Part shown: piece by piece, positions 5,943 through 14,271 of the stretch | Layout: each line of letters opens with the position of its first letter | Position numbering within the stretch: position 1 is the stretch's first letter | Origin: Gammaproteobacteria bacterium | GTDB taxonomy: Bacteria > Pseudomonadota > Gammaproteobacteria > DSM-16500 | DNA length: 19,607 bases | NCBI GenBank assembly: GCA_021323555.1 | Contig: JAJONP010000038.1 | Location: 1 to 19,607, forward strand | Direction: 5' to 3' | Notes under the pieces: model-generated | The model's input: the letters and a program-made list of their open reading frames with translations, nothing else | What the model was told of the DNA's origin: nothing | The model's database searches: none | Translations under genes and position numbers: made by a program

Positions 5943-8072
5943 ATGCTTTACTTTCTTCAATATCTCAAAAAATTTAGTTCACTGTTGCTTTTATTCTTTT
6001 TTTTCCCAGCTTTTGCTGCTGAAAATGATCAAGCTGCTCTCTCACTGCCCTTACCGCCGCGTTTATCCCTTGAAGCAACTTCTGGAGACAATACCTTCGG
6101 TGAAGGTGATGCCATGTTTCCATTATGGGGTAACGCAGAGCATATTTTCTATGGAGACATTGGCGCTAAATATGGGGACGATAGCGCATGGTTTGCCAGT
6201 ATTGGAGTCGGCGGTCGAAAGATTATTTATAATAATACTATTTTCGGAGCTTATCTTTTCACAGATTATAATAAAACACCCAATACAAATTATTTTACGG
6301 TATTCAATCCTGGTATCGAGTTTATGACTAACCAATGGGATGGACATTTCAACGGCTATTTTCCTGCAGGCCAACAAAGTGCATCAATGGGCCTGTTTAC
6401 GGGTAGCTCTCTGGGTTTTAATACCACTTCTTTTGCTGCCCATACACAATATGATGCTGTATTCGACCTACTCGAGGACATAGGCCCTGGCTTTGATTTA
6501 GAAGTAGGACATACCTTCCACACTTCCTCCTGGCTCAAGAAAACGCGTGTGTTTGGAGGTGGTTATTATTTTACTCCCCAATATATTTCAAACATCCACG
6601 GCATAGAAGCCGGTTTTGAGATACCGCTTCAATACAAATGGGCATCCGTTGAAGTGCGTGATAGCTATGATAATTTAAATCATAATACGTTTCTTTTGAC
6701 TTTGAAGTTGACTTTGGGTGGATTAGATCCATCCGAAACACCTGATATTCATGACCGTATGTTAGATCAAATCCCACGTCATTTGGGTAACTTCAATAAT
6801 GGCGATGGTATTCCAAGCCAAAAAGCATGGGTTAATACAGGGAATACAGTTGTTGTCAGAGATAATATATGGTTCTTTACAGATGGAACACCCACGACTG
6901 TGGAAGGTTTCCAAAGTTGTACTTTCGAGCATCCTTGTATTGGTCTCGCGCAATCACAAATTGATGCGATCAACGCATTATCTCCTCAGGCAAACTTTTA
7001 TTTCGCTCCAGGTGTGTATGATAATCCTGACGTGGGGTCTGGATTTAATTTCCATAATGGCCAAAATATATTTGGTCGAACGAGTGATTTTATGCAACTT
7101 GCAACGGGAGATAATAGACCGTTAATCAACGATACTGTTATTTTGAATGGCAATAATAATATGTATAATATTAGGGTCAATGGACAGTCGCTCGAGACAC
7201 TACAAACATCTAACATGCTAGGGGAATTTCAAGTGGGCGTTTTCACTGCACCGACTTCGAGTGGTATCAATAATATTTATAACAGTGATATTAATCAAAC
7301 ATCGACAACCCATAATGGAATGAGTGTTGCTAATAATTCTAATGTAGATTCTCTTAATATTTATAACACTACTATAACAAGTTCTGTTAGCAATCTACCT
7401 GGTGAAAGTTTGAATGTCGGCAGTGGCGTTGGAAATTTACGTACTAGCGAATTAAATCTATTCAATTCGACTGTCACTACCTCTAATACCACTACTAGTG
7501 ATAACTTCTCGCTTGCGGTGGGGGTACTCAATAATGAATCAGGTCTCTTAAATATTTCAAACACTTCTATTACAACTACTGGAACACATCTCAGTTTCCT
7601 TGTAAGTGTTTTAAATAATTCTTCAATAGATAATCTTGGTACAATCACTATTACAGGATCTACTATTACAGCAAATGGGAATGATATACTAGACTCTGGC
7701 AGTGTAGCTGGTGTATTGAATCAAGCAACCGCAGATCACGATAGCGCAAATGCTAATATTTCACAATCCACTATCTCGGTTACCTCAAATAATAGCAATG
7801 ACAACTCTCTTCTTTATGGTATTGCAACAGTTGGAAAGAATAGTACAATGAGTATTGCTAATTCTACAATTAATAGCGCTGGTGATCATGGTAGTGTTGC
7901 TGGAATAGGTGTGGGCGAACCTACAGCGACACTGAATTACCAAAACATTCTCAATTCGGTTAACTTTTCAGGTACAGCCACGGGTACACCCATACAAAAC
8001 AACTCTGGCACCTTAAATGGCCAGGGAGATAACCAATGTTTTGTGAATGGTGTATCGACACCTTGTCAATAG
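5943..8072 (+). CDS. Inverse-autotransporter-like outer-membrane beta-barrel protein with beta-helix-type passenger
   Basis: I place the start at ATG 5943 rather than 5913 because AGGGA lies six bases before it and a clean signal peptide begins there (MLYFLQYLKKF, a run of L/F, cleavage after PAFA). The product is 709 residues. About 30-270 form a beta-barrel resembling the inverse autotransporter beta domain, with repeated strand signatures such as IFGAYLFTDYN and FNPGIEFMTNQWDGHFNGYFP. A linker follows (IPSQKAWVNTGNTVVVRDNIWF) with a cysteine pair in FQSCTFEHPC. Residues about 430-690 are repetitive, rich in N, S and T, with recurring NIYNT.I / NISNTSI / ANSTINSAG rungs as in right-handed parallel beta-helices. 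The C-terminus holds two more cysteines. Likely role: surface adhesin or host-contact protein. Its relation to intimin/invasin is by barrel type only; LysM and Ig-like domains are absent. An intrinsic terminator follows. Confidence 0.75.
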   Translation: MLYFLQYLKKFSSLLLLFFFFPAFAAENDQAALSLPLPPRLSLEATSGDNTFGEGDAMFPLWGNAEHIFYGDIGAKYGDDSAWFASIGVGGRKIIYNNTIFGAYLFTDYNKTPNTNYFTVFNPGIEFMTNQWDGHFNGYFPAGQQSASMGLFTGSSLGFNTTSFAAHTQYDAVFDLLEDIGPGFDLEVGHTFHTSSWLKKTRVFGGGYYFTPQYISNIHGIEAGFEIPLQYKWASVEVRDSYDNLNHNTFLLTLKLTLGGLDPSETPDIHDRMLDQIPRHLGNFNNGDGIPSQKAWVNTGNTVVVRDNIWFFTDGTPTTVEGFQSCTFEHPCIGLAQSQIDAINALSPQANFYFAPGVYDNPDVGSGFNFHNGQNIFGRTSDFMQLATGDNRPLINDTVILNGNNNMYNIRVNGQSLETLQTSNMLGEFQVGVFTAPTSSGINNIYNSDINQTSTTHNGMSVANNSNVDSLNIYNTTITSSVSNLPGESLNVGSGVGNLRTSELNLFNSTVTTSNTTTSDNFSLAVGVLNNESGLLNISNTSITTTGTHLSFLVSVLNNSSIDNLGTITITGSTITANGNDILDSGSVAGVLNQATADHDSANANISQSTISVTSNNSNDNSLLYGIATVGKNSTMSIANSTINSAGDHGSVAGIGVGEPTATLNYQNILNSVNFSGTATGTPIQNNSGTLNGQGDNQCFVNGVSTPCQ

Positions 8073-8086
8073 CCCTTACTACTGCC

Positions 8087-8130
8087 TGGGTATTTCCTAC
8101 TGTTTTTTAGGTAATACCCAATAATTTTTT
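8087..8130 (+). terminator. Rho-independent terminator of the barrel-protein gene
   Basis: TGGGTATT (8087-8094) pairs with AATACCCA (8113-8120), and after one mismatch CCTA pairs with TAGG inside. The loop is T-rich and the stem is followed by ATAATTTTTT (8121-8130). It sits 15 bases after the stop codon of the preceding gene. Confidence 0.75.
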
Positions 8131-8176
8131 CATGAATAACCCTTTATACTGCTCTAACTCAGAAGATAATTTTTGA

Positions 8177-8193
8177 TTATTATTCAATAATAA
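8177..8193. promoter_or_regulatory. 17-nt perfect AT palindrome upstream of the lipoprotein gene
   Basis: TTATTATT-C-AATAATAA is a perfect inverted repeat with a one-base centre, 60 bases before the lipoprotein start. It could be an operator in the 5' region. No convincing -35/-10 pair was found next to it, and AT-only palindromes arise easily in AT-rich DNA. Confidence 0.25.
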
Positions 8194-8252
8194 CGAAGAA
8201 TATTTTTCTGTAGAGACGGGTAAACAGGCTATAACATTGGAGGATATTTTTC

Positions 8253-8717
8253 ATGAAACGGGTGTTAATCAACTTGGCTTTAATTTCAACGATAGGACTT
8301 GTTGGCTGCTCTAGTAATACTCAAAGTCAAAACACAGGTGCTGGCGCAGTGTCTGGTGGTGCTATTGGTGGCTTGGGGCTAGCTGCACTCGGCGGGAATC
8401 CTGTTGCGATTGGTGCTGGCGTCATTGGCGGTGCGTTAATAGGTGGCTTTATTGGACATAATATGGATAGTACTGATACCCAGGCAAGCGTGGCTGCGAT
8501 AAAAGGTAATCCAGTGAATCACACCACTCAATGGGTCAACCCTAAAACGGGTGTTACTTACACGATGACTCCAACCAGTGATTTATTCACGCTAAAAGGC
8601 AACCCTAATTGTCGCAAATATAATTTTACAGCAACAACTAAACAAGGCAAAACGCACCAGTACAATGGTACAGCCTGCTTAATGGAAGATAATAACTGGC
8701 ATAACGTCAAACTTTAA
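8253..8717 (+). CDS. Outer-membrane lipoprotein, 17 kDa surface-antigen / glycine-zipper type
   Basis: The 154-residue precursor has a lipoprotein signal peptide with lipobox LVGC (lipidated C19), so the mature protein is acylated and probably held in the outer membrane. Residues about 29-71 form a glycine zipper (GAGAVSGGAIGGLGLAAL..GAGVIGGALIGGFIGHNMD), the hallmark of the rickettsial 17 kDa antigen / SlyB-like family. The C-terminal part (about 90-150) has WVNPKTGVTYTMTPTS, then CRKYNFTATTKQGK and YNGTACLMEDNNW, the conserved end of these antigens with a likely disulfide pair (C119 and C142). GGAGG (8239-8243) lies nine bases before the ATG. The gene stands alone between a terminator and the convergent permease. 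Expected function: envelope integrity or surface antigen. Confidence 0.85.
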   Translation: MKRVLINLALISTIGLVGCSSNTQSQNTGAGAVSGGAIGGLGLAALGGNPVAIGAGVIGGALIGGFIGHNMDSTDTQASVAAIKGNPVNHTTQWVNPKTGVTYTMTPTSDLFTLKGNPNCRKYNFTATTKQGKTHQYNGTACLMEDNNWHNVKL

Positions 8718-8759
8718 TTTTTTAATGTTTACACAACCAACCTATCAAAACTCAATATC

Positions 8760-10190
8760 TCAGTCGTTCCCGCTTTCTTTAGCGGGAACTTCTGCCCAAT
8801 TTAACTGCTTGTAATAATAAAAAAATGCCGTTGGCAAGATCGTTACGATAATACCTGAAATAAAAATGACTTCATAAGAAAAAACACTACCGACATTAAT
8901 CCCTGCAGGTGGAAAAAACCCGACTGTTAATGTAATGGCGCAACCCAGAAGCCCCAATAAACAGACAAACCACATCCCTATTTTGCCCCCTGGAATCGCA
9001 AAAGCTCTTGGCTGATCTTTAAATTTATAACGTAAATAAAGCGCGGAAATGAACATCATCACGTACATCAACATATAAAGTTGTATATTTAATGCAGTTA
9101 ATAACCAATAAGAACCCCCAATGCTCGGCATCAGCAAAAACACCAGGCAAATAATACTGACCAAAACGGCTTGTGTAATAAGTAAGTTAGCAGCAACACC
9201 ATGCTTATTTTCTTTTTGCAAAAACAATGGTAAAAAACCCATTTGTGCTGCTTGCAATAATCCTTTGGCAGGTGAAATAACCCAACTAATAATACCGCCT
9301 AATGTTCCAATCAATATCATAACGGTAATCGCTGGCATGATTTTGCTAATATGGTAAGCTGCAAAAAAACGCGTAAAAGCTTGCATAATGCCATCGACTA
9401 AATTAATTTGCTCTTTAGGTAAAACAATCGCAATAGCTAATGAACCTAAAATCATTGTGCTTAAAATAAGCCAGACAGAAATATAAAGCGCTCGTGGAAA
9501 AGATTTCTGAGGATTATTAATTTCTTTAACATGCACTGCCGCTAATTCCATCCCTGCAAATGAAGTCATAATAGCCGTGAGCGAGATCCAGCTATCCATA
9601 TGGGAAAAAGAAGGTAAAAGCGTTGCTGCTGTAAAATGTACTTGAGAAAGATTACCTAAGATCAACCAGGCAATAGCAAGCCCAATAATCAGTACCATTG
9701 GGATAGCCATACCTGTAATCGTACAAAAGGTAACAAATCGGCTAGACACATGAATACCTTTTAAGTTAAGTAATGTGAGAGACCAAAAAACTAATAAGAT
9801 AACACTGATTAAATAAATTTTATTGTGTACTAAACTAGGATCAATCAAATAAGAAACGACCCCTGCCACGAAAGATAAAATAGTAGGAAACCAAACTAGA
9901 TTAGAAATCCATTGCAGCCAAATTGCCATAAAAGCAATTTTTTCGCCAAAGGCTAATTTTACCCAATAACAAATACCCCCCTTTTCTGTCCAACTCGAAG
10001 CAAGCTCTGCTGAAACAAGGGCTGTTGGAATCAAAAATACAATCGCTGAAAAAATAAAGAAAAAGATAAGCGCGCTACCAAATAAGGCAGCTGCAGGCAA
10101 ATTTCGGATACTATCGACAGTACCCACAATAAACATAACTAACACAAAGGTAGAAATCTTTGCGCGATGAAGGGTCGTTTGTAATGACAT
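8760..10190 (-). CDS. APC-superfamily amino acid permease (glutamate/GABA antiporter-like)
   Basis: The 476-residue integral membrane protein has about 12 hydrophobic segments and the APC-family layout: a first helix with FVLVMFIVGTVDSIRNLPAAALFG, an amphipathic link ELASSWTEKGGICYWVKLAFG, and a helix-6 region FAGMELAAVHVKEINNPQKSFPRA typical of amino acid antiporters. The N-terminus and overall pattern are closest to the GadC-like glutamate/GABA antiporter group common in Legionella and Coxiella, but the substrate cannot be read from the sequence. Its ATG directly follows the dedD stop codon (TAAATG), so translation is probably coupled and it belongs to the accD-dedD transcript. Its end is convergent with the lipoprotein gene. 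Amino acid uptake suits an amino-acid-dependent intracellular lifestyle and the nearby glutamate dehydrogenase. Confidence 0.85.
   Translation of the reverse strand: MSLQTTLHRAKISTFVLVMFIVGTVDSIRNLPAAALFGSALIFFFIFSAIVFLIPTALVSAELASSWTEKGGICYWVKLAFGEKIAFMAIWLQWISNLVWFPTILSFVAGVVSYLIDPSLVHNKIYLISVILLVFWSLTLLNLKGIHVSSRFVTFCTITGMAIPMVLIIGLAIAWLILGNLSQVHFTAATLLPSFSHMDSWISLTAIMTSFAGMELAAVHVKEINNPQKSFPRALYISVWLILSTMILGSLAIAIVLPKEQINLVDGIMQAFTRFFAAYHISKIMPAITVMILIGTLGGIISWVISPAKGLLQAAQMGFLPLFLQKENKHGVAANLLITQAVLVSIICLVFLLMPSIGGSYWLLTALNIQLYMLMYVMMFISALYLRYKFKDQPRAFAIPGGKIGMWFVCLLGLLGCAITLTVGFFPPAGINVGSVFSYEVIFISGIIVTILPTAFFYYYKQLNWAEVPAKESGND
8767..8788. other. Hairpin between convergent genes, inside the permease 3' end
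   Basis: TTCCCGCT (8767-8774) pairs perfectly with AGCGGGAA (8781-8788) around a 6-nt loop, just inside the stop codon of the permease gene and 50 bases after the lipoprotein gene. It lacks a strong T-tract on either side, so if it acts in termination or 3'-end protection it is not a canonical intrinsic terminator. Confidence 0.4.
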
Positions 10191-11195
10191 TTAGAATACC
10201 ATTGGTTTATAAGGAACGATAAAGCCACGCATATGTATTTTACTCATGATAGTAGAGAGTTTTGCTGCAGAAGCTTCTCTAGACTCAGGCCCTACATAAA
10301 CGGCTGTTCGAATGCTTCCTGTGGATGATTGAGTCTCATGAATAAATGCTTTAAACCCCGATGCTTTCAATCGACTTACCAAACGATGCGCATTTGATTT
10401 ATTTTTAAAGCTGCCCATTTGCACAACCCAGACAGATTTTTTGGGTAATGACAAATTGCTCGCTGCATGATGGGAATTTCCAAAAGATGAACCACGTCCC
10501 TCTTTAGCCGCTTTAAGCACAGGCTTTGCTCGGCTAGTCGTATGAGTTGTTAAATGATTTTTTATTTGTATTACGTGAGGAATCACATGACGTTTATTAT
10601 CTGTTATGTTACTTGCCATATGGCTCTTTTTGTTAATATCTGCTGCGATGGCAGGTGTAATCTCCGCAGTGCTTTCCTCTAGATTTGAAGGAGCGACATT
10701 TGCATTAACATCAGTCAGAGGTGCTGGCGTGACTTCAACAGTATCTCCTACATATTTCACGGTGGTTTGTGTTGTGGGTGCAGGAGCTGTTTTCTGCGGT
10801 GCTGGCTGTTGTGGCTCGCCATTAGATGTGATTGCTTGCAACTGTGTATCTAACGCAGTGGCAGGTGCTCTTGTGATAGTTGTACTAGTTGCGGTAGAAG
10901 CATCAACGCTATTCCCAGGTGATAATGAATTAGCATTCTGAATTTCTGTATGAGTAGTATTATGAGTATCATTGGGAAGGGACATTTCTGGATTCGCCAC
11001 GGGTGCTGCCGCTGCCATTGGCTGGTCCGATACGGCAGGGACTGTCAATTTGGCTGCTGTATCAGATTGCCCCGATGAGGGTGAAATTACCATTTGTCTA
11101 TTGAAAAACAAAGGAACCAATACCATCACCAATGCACCGATAATCACTATTCCGATGATCCTTTGTAACGTCTTTTTGTCTATGATTTTTTCCAT
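10191..11195 (-). CDS. dedD: SPOR-domain cell-division protein DedD
   Basis: The 334-residue protein has the DedD layout: a short cytoplasmic N-terminus (MEKIIDKKTLQRIIG), one membrane segment at about 12-32, a long low-complexity periplasmic linker rich in A, P, T, S and Q (about 35-250), and a C-terminal SPOR domain from about 252 to the end (VWVVQMGSFKNKSNAHRLVSRL, AVYVGPES, and the final GFIVPYKP). SPOR domains bind denuded septal peptidoglycan, so the protein should sit at the division site. Its position after accD is the conserved gammaproteobacterial arrangement; folC, usually between the two, is absent here. RBS GAGG precedes the ATG, with a 10-base gap to accD. The next gene starts immediately at its stop codon. 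Confidence 0.85.
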   Translation of the reverse strand: MEKIIDKKTLQRIIGIVIIGALVMVLVPLFFNRQMVISPSSGQSDTAAKLTVPAVSDQPMAAAAPVANPEMSLPNDTHNTTHTEIQNANSLSPGNSVDASTATSTTITRAPATALDTQLQAITSNGEPQQPAPQKTAPAPTTQTTVKYVGDTVEVTPAPLTDVNANVAPSNLEESTAEITPAIAADINKKSHMASNITDNKRHVIPHVIQIKNHLTTHTTSRAKPVLKAAKEGRGSSFGNSHHAASNLSLPKKSVWVVQMGSFKNKSNAHRLVSRLKASGFKAFIHETQSSTGSIRTAVYVGPESREASAAKLSTIMSKIHMRGFIVPYKPMVF

Positions 11196-11205
11196 AACTT
11201 ACCTC

Positions 11206-12075
11206 TTAAGATTGACTCATTATTCGGGTCAGCATTAATTTTGCTAATAGCCTTGAAACAGAACCACGTAGATGATGACGACTGACAATAAGATCAATCG
11301 CACCGTGGTCCAATAAAAATTCACTGCTCTGAAAGCCCTCTGGCAATGTTTCTCTCACGGTTTGCTCAATCACGCGGGGGCCTGCAAAACCAATCAAAGC
11401 CTTAGGCTCTGCGATAATCACATCACCCAACATGGCAAGGCTTGCAGAAACACCGCCCATGGTAGGATCTGTCAATACAGAAATATAAGGTATCCTCTCT
11501 TCTGCCAAACAAGCAAGTGCGCAACTGACTTTAGCCATTTGCATCAGTGAAATAAGGGCTTCTTGCATACGAGCGCCACCGCTTGCAGAAAAACAAACAA
11601 AAGGCATTTTAAATTCAATAGCCGCCTGGATGCCTCTCACAAAACGCTCTCCCACTCCTGCTCCCATGGAGCCACCAATAAATCCATATTCAAAAGCAGC
11701 TGCTACCAAGGGTAAACCCAAGACTTGTCCTCGCAGAACAACCAATGCTTCTTTTTCGTCTGTCGTTTTTTGGGCCGCTGCTAGGCGTTCTTTATATTTC
11801 TTCAAGTCTTTAAATTTTAGTCGATCAACAGGAAGGACATCTGCTCCAATTTCAAATTTAGGGCCTTCATCTAAAAAATACTGTAATCTTTTTCGCGCAG
11901 AAATACGCATATGGTAATTGCACTTAGGACACACTTCCAAGTTACGTTCTAATTCAGAACGGTATAAGACAGCACTGCATTTATCGCATTTTGCCCATAA
12001 TCCTTCGGGAATGCCTTTTTTAGTGGTAGCGTCTGTACGAATCCGTGAAGGTAATAATTTTTTAAACCAACTCAT
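11206..12075 (-). CDS. accD: Acetyl-CoA carboxylase carboxyltransferase subunit beta
   Basis: AccD forms the carboxyltransferase with AccA and makes malonyl-CoA, the first committed step of fatty acid synthesis. The start chosen is the ATG at 12075 ([12 protein letters not shown], matching the usual MSW start). An upstream in-frame TTG at 12090 is open but has no ribosome binding site. The product is 289 residues, close to the family's 290-305. It has the N-terminal zinc ribbon C-x2-C...C-x2-C (C30, C33, C49, C52 with this start) in [20 protein letters not shown] and CPKCNYHMR, then the crotonase-fold core with [34 protein letters not shown] and [17 protein letters not shown], and [21 protein letters not shown] near the end. 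It follows truA and leads the accD-dedD-permease cluster. Confidence 0.95.
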   Translation of the reverse strand: MSWFKKLLPSRIRTDATTKKGIPEGLWAKCDKCSAVLYRSELERNLEVCPKCNYHMRISARKRLQYFLDEGPKFEIGADVLPVDRLKFKDLKKYKERLAAAQKTTDEKEALVVLRGQVLGLPLVAAAFEYGFIGGSMGAGVGERFVRGIQAAIEFKMPFVCFSASGGARMQEALISLMQMAKVSCALACLAEERIPYISVLTDPTMGGVSASLAMLGDVIIAEPKALIGFAGPRVIEQTVRETLPEGFQSSEFLLDHGAIDLIVSRHHLRGSVSRLLAKLMLTRIMSQS

Positions 12076-12114
12076 ATCGATATTACTCAATTTATATTAT
12101 AAAAACGTCTTTGG

Positions 12115-12143
12115 ATTATACAGAGTAAGTATTAAAAAAGTAA
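12115..12143 (-). promoter_or_regulatory. Possible promoter of the accD-dedD-permease cluster
   Basis: On the minus strand TTACTT (12138-12143) and TATAAT (12115-12120) are spaced by 17 bases. The -10 lies in the truA-accD gap, 39 bases before the accD start, and the -35 lies inside the end of truA. A second TATAAT occurs at 12096-12101 but has no matching -35. This fits sigma-70 spacing, but the -35 is weak. Confidence 0.4.
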
Positions 12144-12908
12144 TATATTGCTTCTTTTTGGAAAAAGATACTGGGGCGGATAAGCTACATGGGTTAAATA
12201 TAACCCCTCCGCAGCAGCAGTCACAGCCGCCTGACGCCTATCTCTACTCGCTAGCACAGCCTGTACCCACTCTGGCTCTTTAAAGCCTGCGCCTACTTCT
12301 AATAATGTTCCAACAATATTACGCACCATATGGTGTAGAAACGCGTTTGCTACCACTTCGATCATAATATAGTCATGGCACCGTGTCACAGTAAGTGATT
12401 TTATATTTCGCATGGGTGTTTTGGATTCGCATTGCGCTGAGCGAAATGCGCTAAAATCATGTTCACCTATTAGATAGCTCCCTGCTTGCTCCATCATGGC
12501 AATATTAAGGACATCATAATGCCATGCCACACGAGCTGCTAAAAGAGCGGGTCGTGCAGGATAATTATAAATAAGATAGCGATAAGAACGCGATAAAGCG
12601 GTATAACGCGCATGAAATGCTTCATCCACTTGCTGTGCCCAACAAACTGCAATACCTGCTGGCAAAAGCGCATTCGTTCCAAACACCCATGCACGCATTT
12701 GCCGTATGGCATTTGTATCAAAATGAGCGACCTGGCCTGTCGCATGTACGCCTGCGTCTGTGCGGCCCGCACAAAATAGCATGATGGGCTCATCAGCAAT
12801 TCGAGTTAACGCTGTTTCAAGGCTGCCTTGAATGGTCAGTAAATTTTCCTGCTGTTGCCATCCATAAAACCCATGGCCATTATATTCAATGCCGAGTGCA
12901 ATCCGCAT
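12132..12908 (-). CDS. truA: tRNA pseudouridine(38-40) synthase TruA
   Basis: TruA isomerises uridines 38-40 in the anticodon stem-loop of many tRNAs. The 258-residue protein matches family length (about 260-270). It shows IEYNGHGFYGWQQQ near the start, the catalytic motif GRTDAGVHATGQVAHF with the nucleophilic aspartate D51, FHARYTALSRSYRYLIYN, GEHDFSAFRSAQCESKTPMR, and FLHHMVRNIVGTLLEVGAG before the C-terminus, all diagnostic. It starts five bases after the fimV stop codon, so it is co-transcribed with asd and fimV. In related bacteria trpF follows; here accD comes next. Confidence 0.96.
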   Translation of the reverse strand: MRIALGIEYNGHGFYGWQQQENLLTIQGSLETALTRIADEPIMLFCAGRTDAGVHATGQVAHFDTNAIRQMRAWVFGTNALLPAGIAVCWAQQVDEAFHARYTALSRSYRYLIYNYPARPALLAARVAWHYDVLNIAMMEQAGSYLIGEHDFSAFRSAQCESKTPMRNIKSLTVTRCHDYIMIEVVANAFLHHMVRNIVGTLLEVGAGFKEPEWVQAVLASRDRRQAAVTAAAEGLYLTHVAYPPQYLFPKRSNILLF

Positions 12909-12913
12909 AGTTT

Positions 12914-13234
12914 TTAAAGAGTTGTCATAAGTTGGTGAGCCACGCGCTGTTGGCCTGAATTGCCATGCTGAGCGACATGGTCAAGAATCTTTTTAGCAAG
13001 TCTTACTTTACCTATCTCAATATAAGCCCTTGCCAGATCGAGTTGCGTGGCCATCATATCCTCTCCCGCGATTGCTTTAATATCTTGGCTTGTAATAACT
13101 ACAGTAGATTTTTGAATAGGTGTTGGTGTTGGTTTTGGCTTTATTTTAATAAGTTTTTTTTTCTTAAAATAAATAAAAAAAACAACTGCGCCTAGCAATA
13201 AAATAACACCCATAAAAATAAAAAAAATTAGCAT
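12914..13234 (-). CDS. fimV: Very short FimV/HubP C-terminal-domain protein
   Basis: The 106-residue protein has a membrane segment at about 2-22 followed by a lysine/proline-rich stretch (KKKKLIKIKPKPTPTP) and a C-terminal part (about 48-106) containing MMATQLDLARAYIEIGKVRLAKKILDHVAQHGNSGQQ. The last part is the signature of the FimV/HubP C-terminal domain, a polar landmark module that lies in the cytoplasm in full-length proteins. Those proteins are 600-1000 residues or more, with a periplasmic LysM domain ahead of the membrane helix; none of that is present. The start overlaps the end of asd by seven bases, and truA follows after five bases, so it sits exactly in the conserved asd-fimV-truA slot. 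It looks like a reduced but maintained gene rather than a fragment. Confidence 0.8.
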   Translation of the reverse strand: MLIFFIFMGVILLLGAVVFFIYFKKKKLIKIKPKPTPTPIQKSTVVITSQDIKAIAGEDMMATQLDLARAYIEIGKVRLAKKILDHVAQHGNSGQQRVAHQLMTTL

Positions 13235-14238
13235 AGTTTTTTCATCTGTATTAATAGCTCGGCAATTTGCACAGCGTTCAATGCAGCTCCTTTACGTAAA
13301 TTATCTGCAACTACCCAAAAATTAAGTCCTTTTTCACAAGAAATATCTTCCCGAATTCGACCTACATAAACCTCATCTTTTTCTGCTGCATCTTGTACAG
13401 GTGTCGGATAAGGTTTTTTAAGTCGAATGCCTGGCATTTTACTTAATAAACTTATTGCTTTTTTCTCAGTGATTTTCTTTTTTGTTTCAACATGCACAGC
13501 CGCCGCATGGCCATAAAAAACAGGCACACGCACAGCCGTAGGGTTAACACCCAACGCGGGATTATGAAAAATCTTCTGTAACTCATTCACCAATTTCATC
13601 TCTTCTTTGGTATACCCATTTCCTATAAATTCATCAATATGAGGCAATACATTAAATGCGATTTGCTGAGGATAAACATTCATTTTAATGGGCATTCCAT
13701 TCAGTGATTGCACTGTCTGTTCAACAAGCTCAGTCACTGCGTCTTTACCCGTACCCGAAACAGATTGATAAGTTGCAATATTCACACGCGTAATGCCTAC
13801 TCCTTCATCAATCGGTTTCAATGCCATGGCAATGGGGATAGTGCTGCAATTCGGACTCGCGATAATACCTGACTGACCAAAATCAGAAAGCGCTTCTGGA
13901 TTGACTTCTGGAACAATTAATGGAATATCTTTGTGATCACGAAAATAAGAACTTTTATCTATCACAATATTGCCAGATTGCACTGCTTTAGGCGCATATT
14001 CTTCAGAAATAGCATTGCTCGCACAAAAGAAGCAAAGTTGTGTTTGAGTAAAATCAAAATGAGCAACATCTTCAATCCAATAACATTGATTTTTAAATTC
14101 ACATAACTGGCCAACGGACCGCGCGCTTGCCAGCAGATAAAGTTTTTTAATGGGAAAATGGCGTTCTTCTAAAATAGAGAGTAACGTTGATCCCACGATA
14201 CCTGTTGCGCCAACAATAGCAATATTGATGGAAGTCAT
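13228..14238 (-). CDS. asd: Aspartate-semialdehyde dehydrogenase
   Basis: Asd reduces aspartyl phosphate to aspartate semialdehyde with NADPH, at the branch leading to lysine/diaminopimelate, methionine and threonine. It is essential for peptidoglycan because it supplies diaminopimelate. The 336-residue protein has the Rossmann motif GATGIVGS (10-17), the catalytic cysteine C131 in ASPNCSTIP, SVSGTGKDAVTEL, VPVFYGHAAAVHVETKK with the active-site histidine, and a C-terminal VVADNLRKGAALNAVQIAE. AGGGG stands eight bases before the ATG. It is the first gene of the asd-fimV-truA group. A palindromic repeat pair occupies nearly all of the space up to gdh, leaving only about 33 bases of ordinary leader, so the promoter must be within or across the repeat. 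Confidence 0.96.
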   Translation of the reverse strand: MTSINIAIVGATGIVGSTLLSILEERHFPIKKLYLLASARSVGQLCEFKNQCYWIEDVAHFDFTQTQLCFFCASNAISEEYAPKAVQSGNIVIDKSSYFRDHKDIPLIVPEVNPEALSDFGQSGIIASPNCSTIPIAMALKPIDEGVGITRVNIATYQSVSGTGKDAVTELVEQTVQSLNGMPIKMNVYPQQIAFNVLPHIDEFIGNGYTKEEMKLVNELQKIFHNPALGVNPTAVRVPVFYGHAAAVHVETKKKITEKKAISLLSKMPGIRLKKPYPTPVQDAAEKDEVYVGRIREDISCEKGLNFWVVADNLRKGAALNAVQIAELLIQMKKLC

Positions 14239-14271
14239 TTATTTTCCCCTTATGTAATTGCTGGGACAAAT

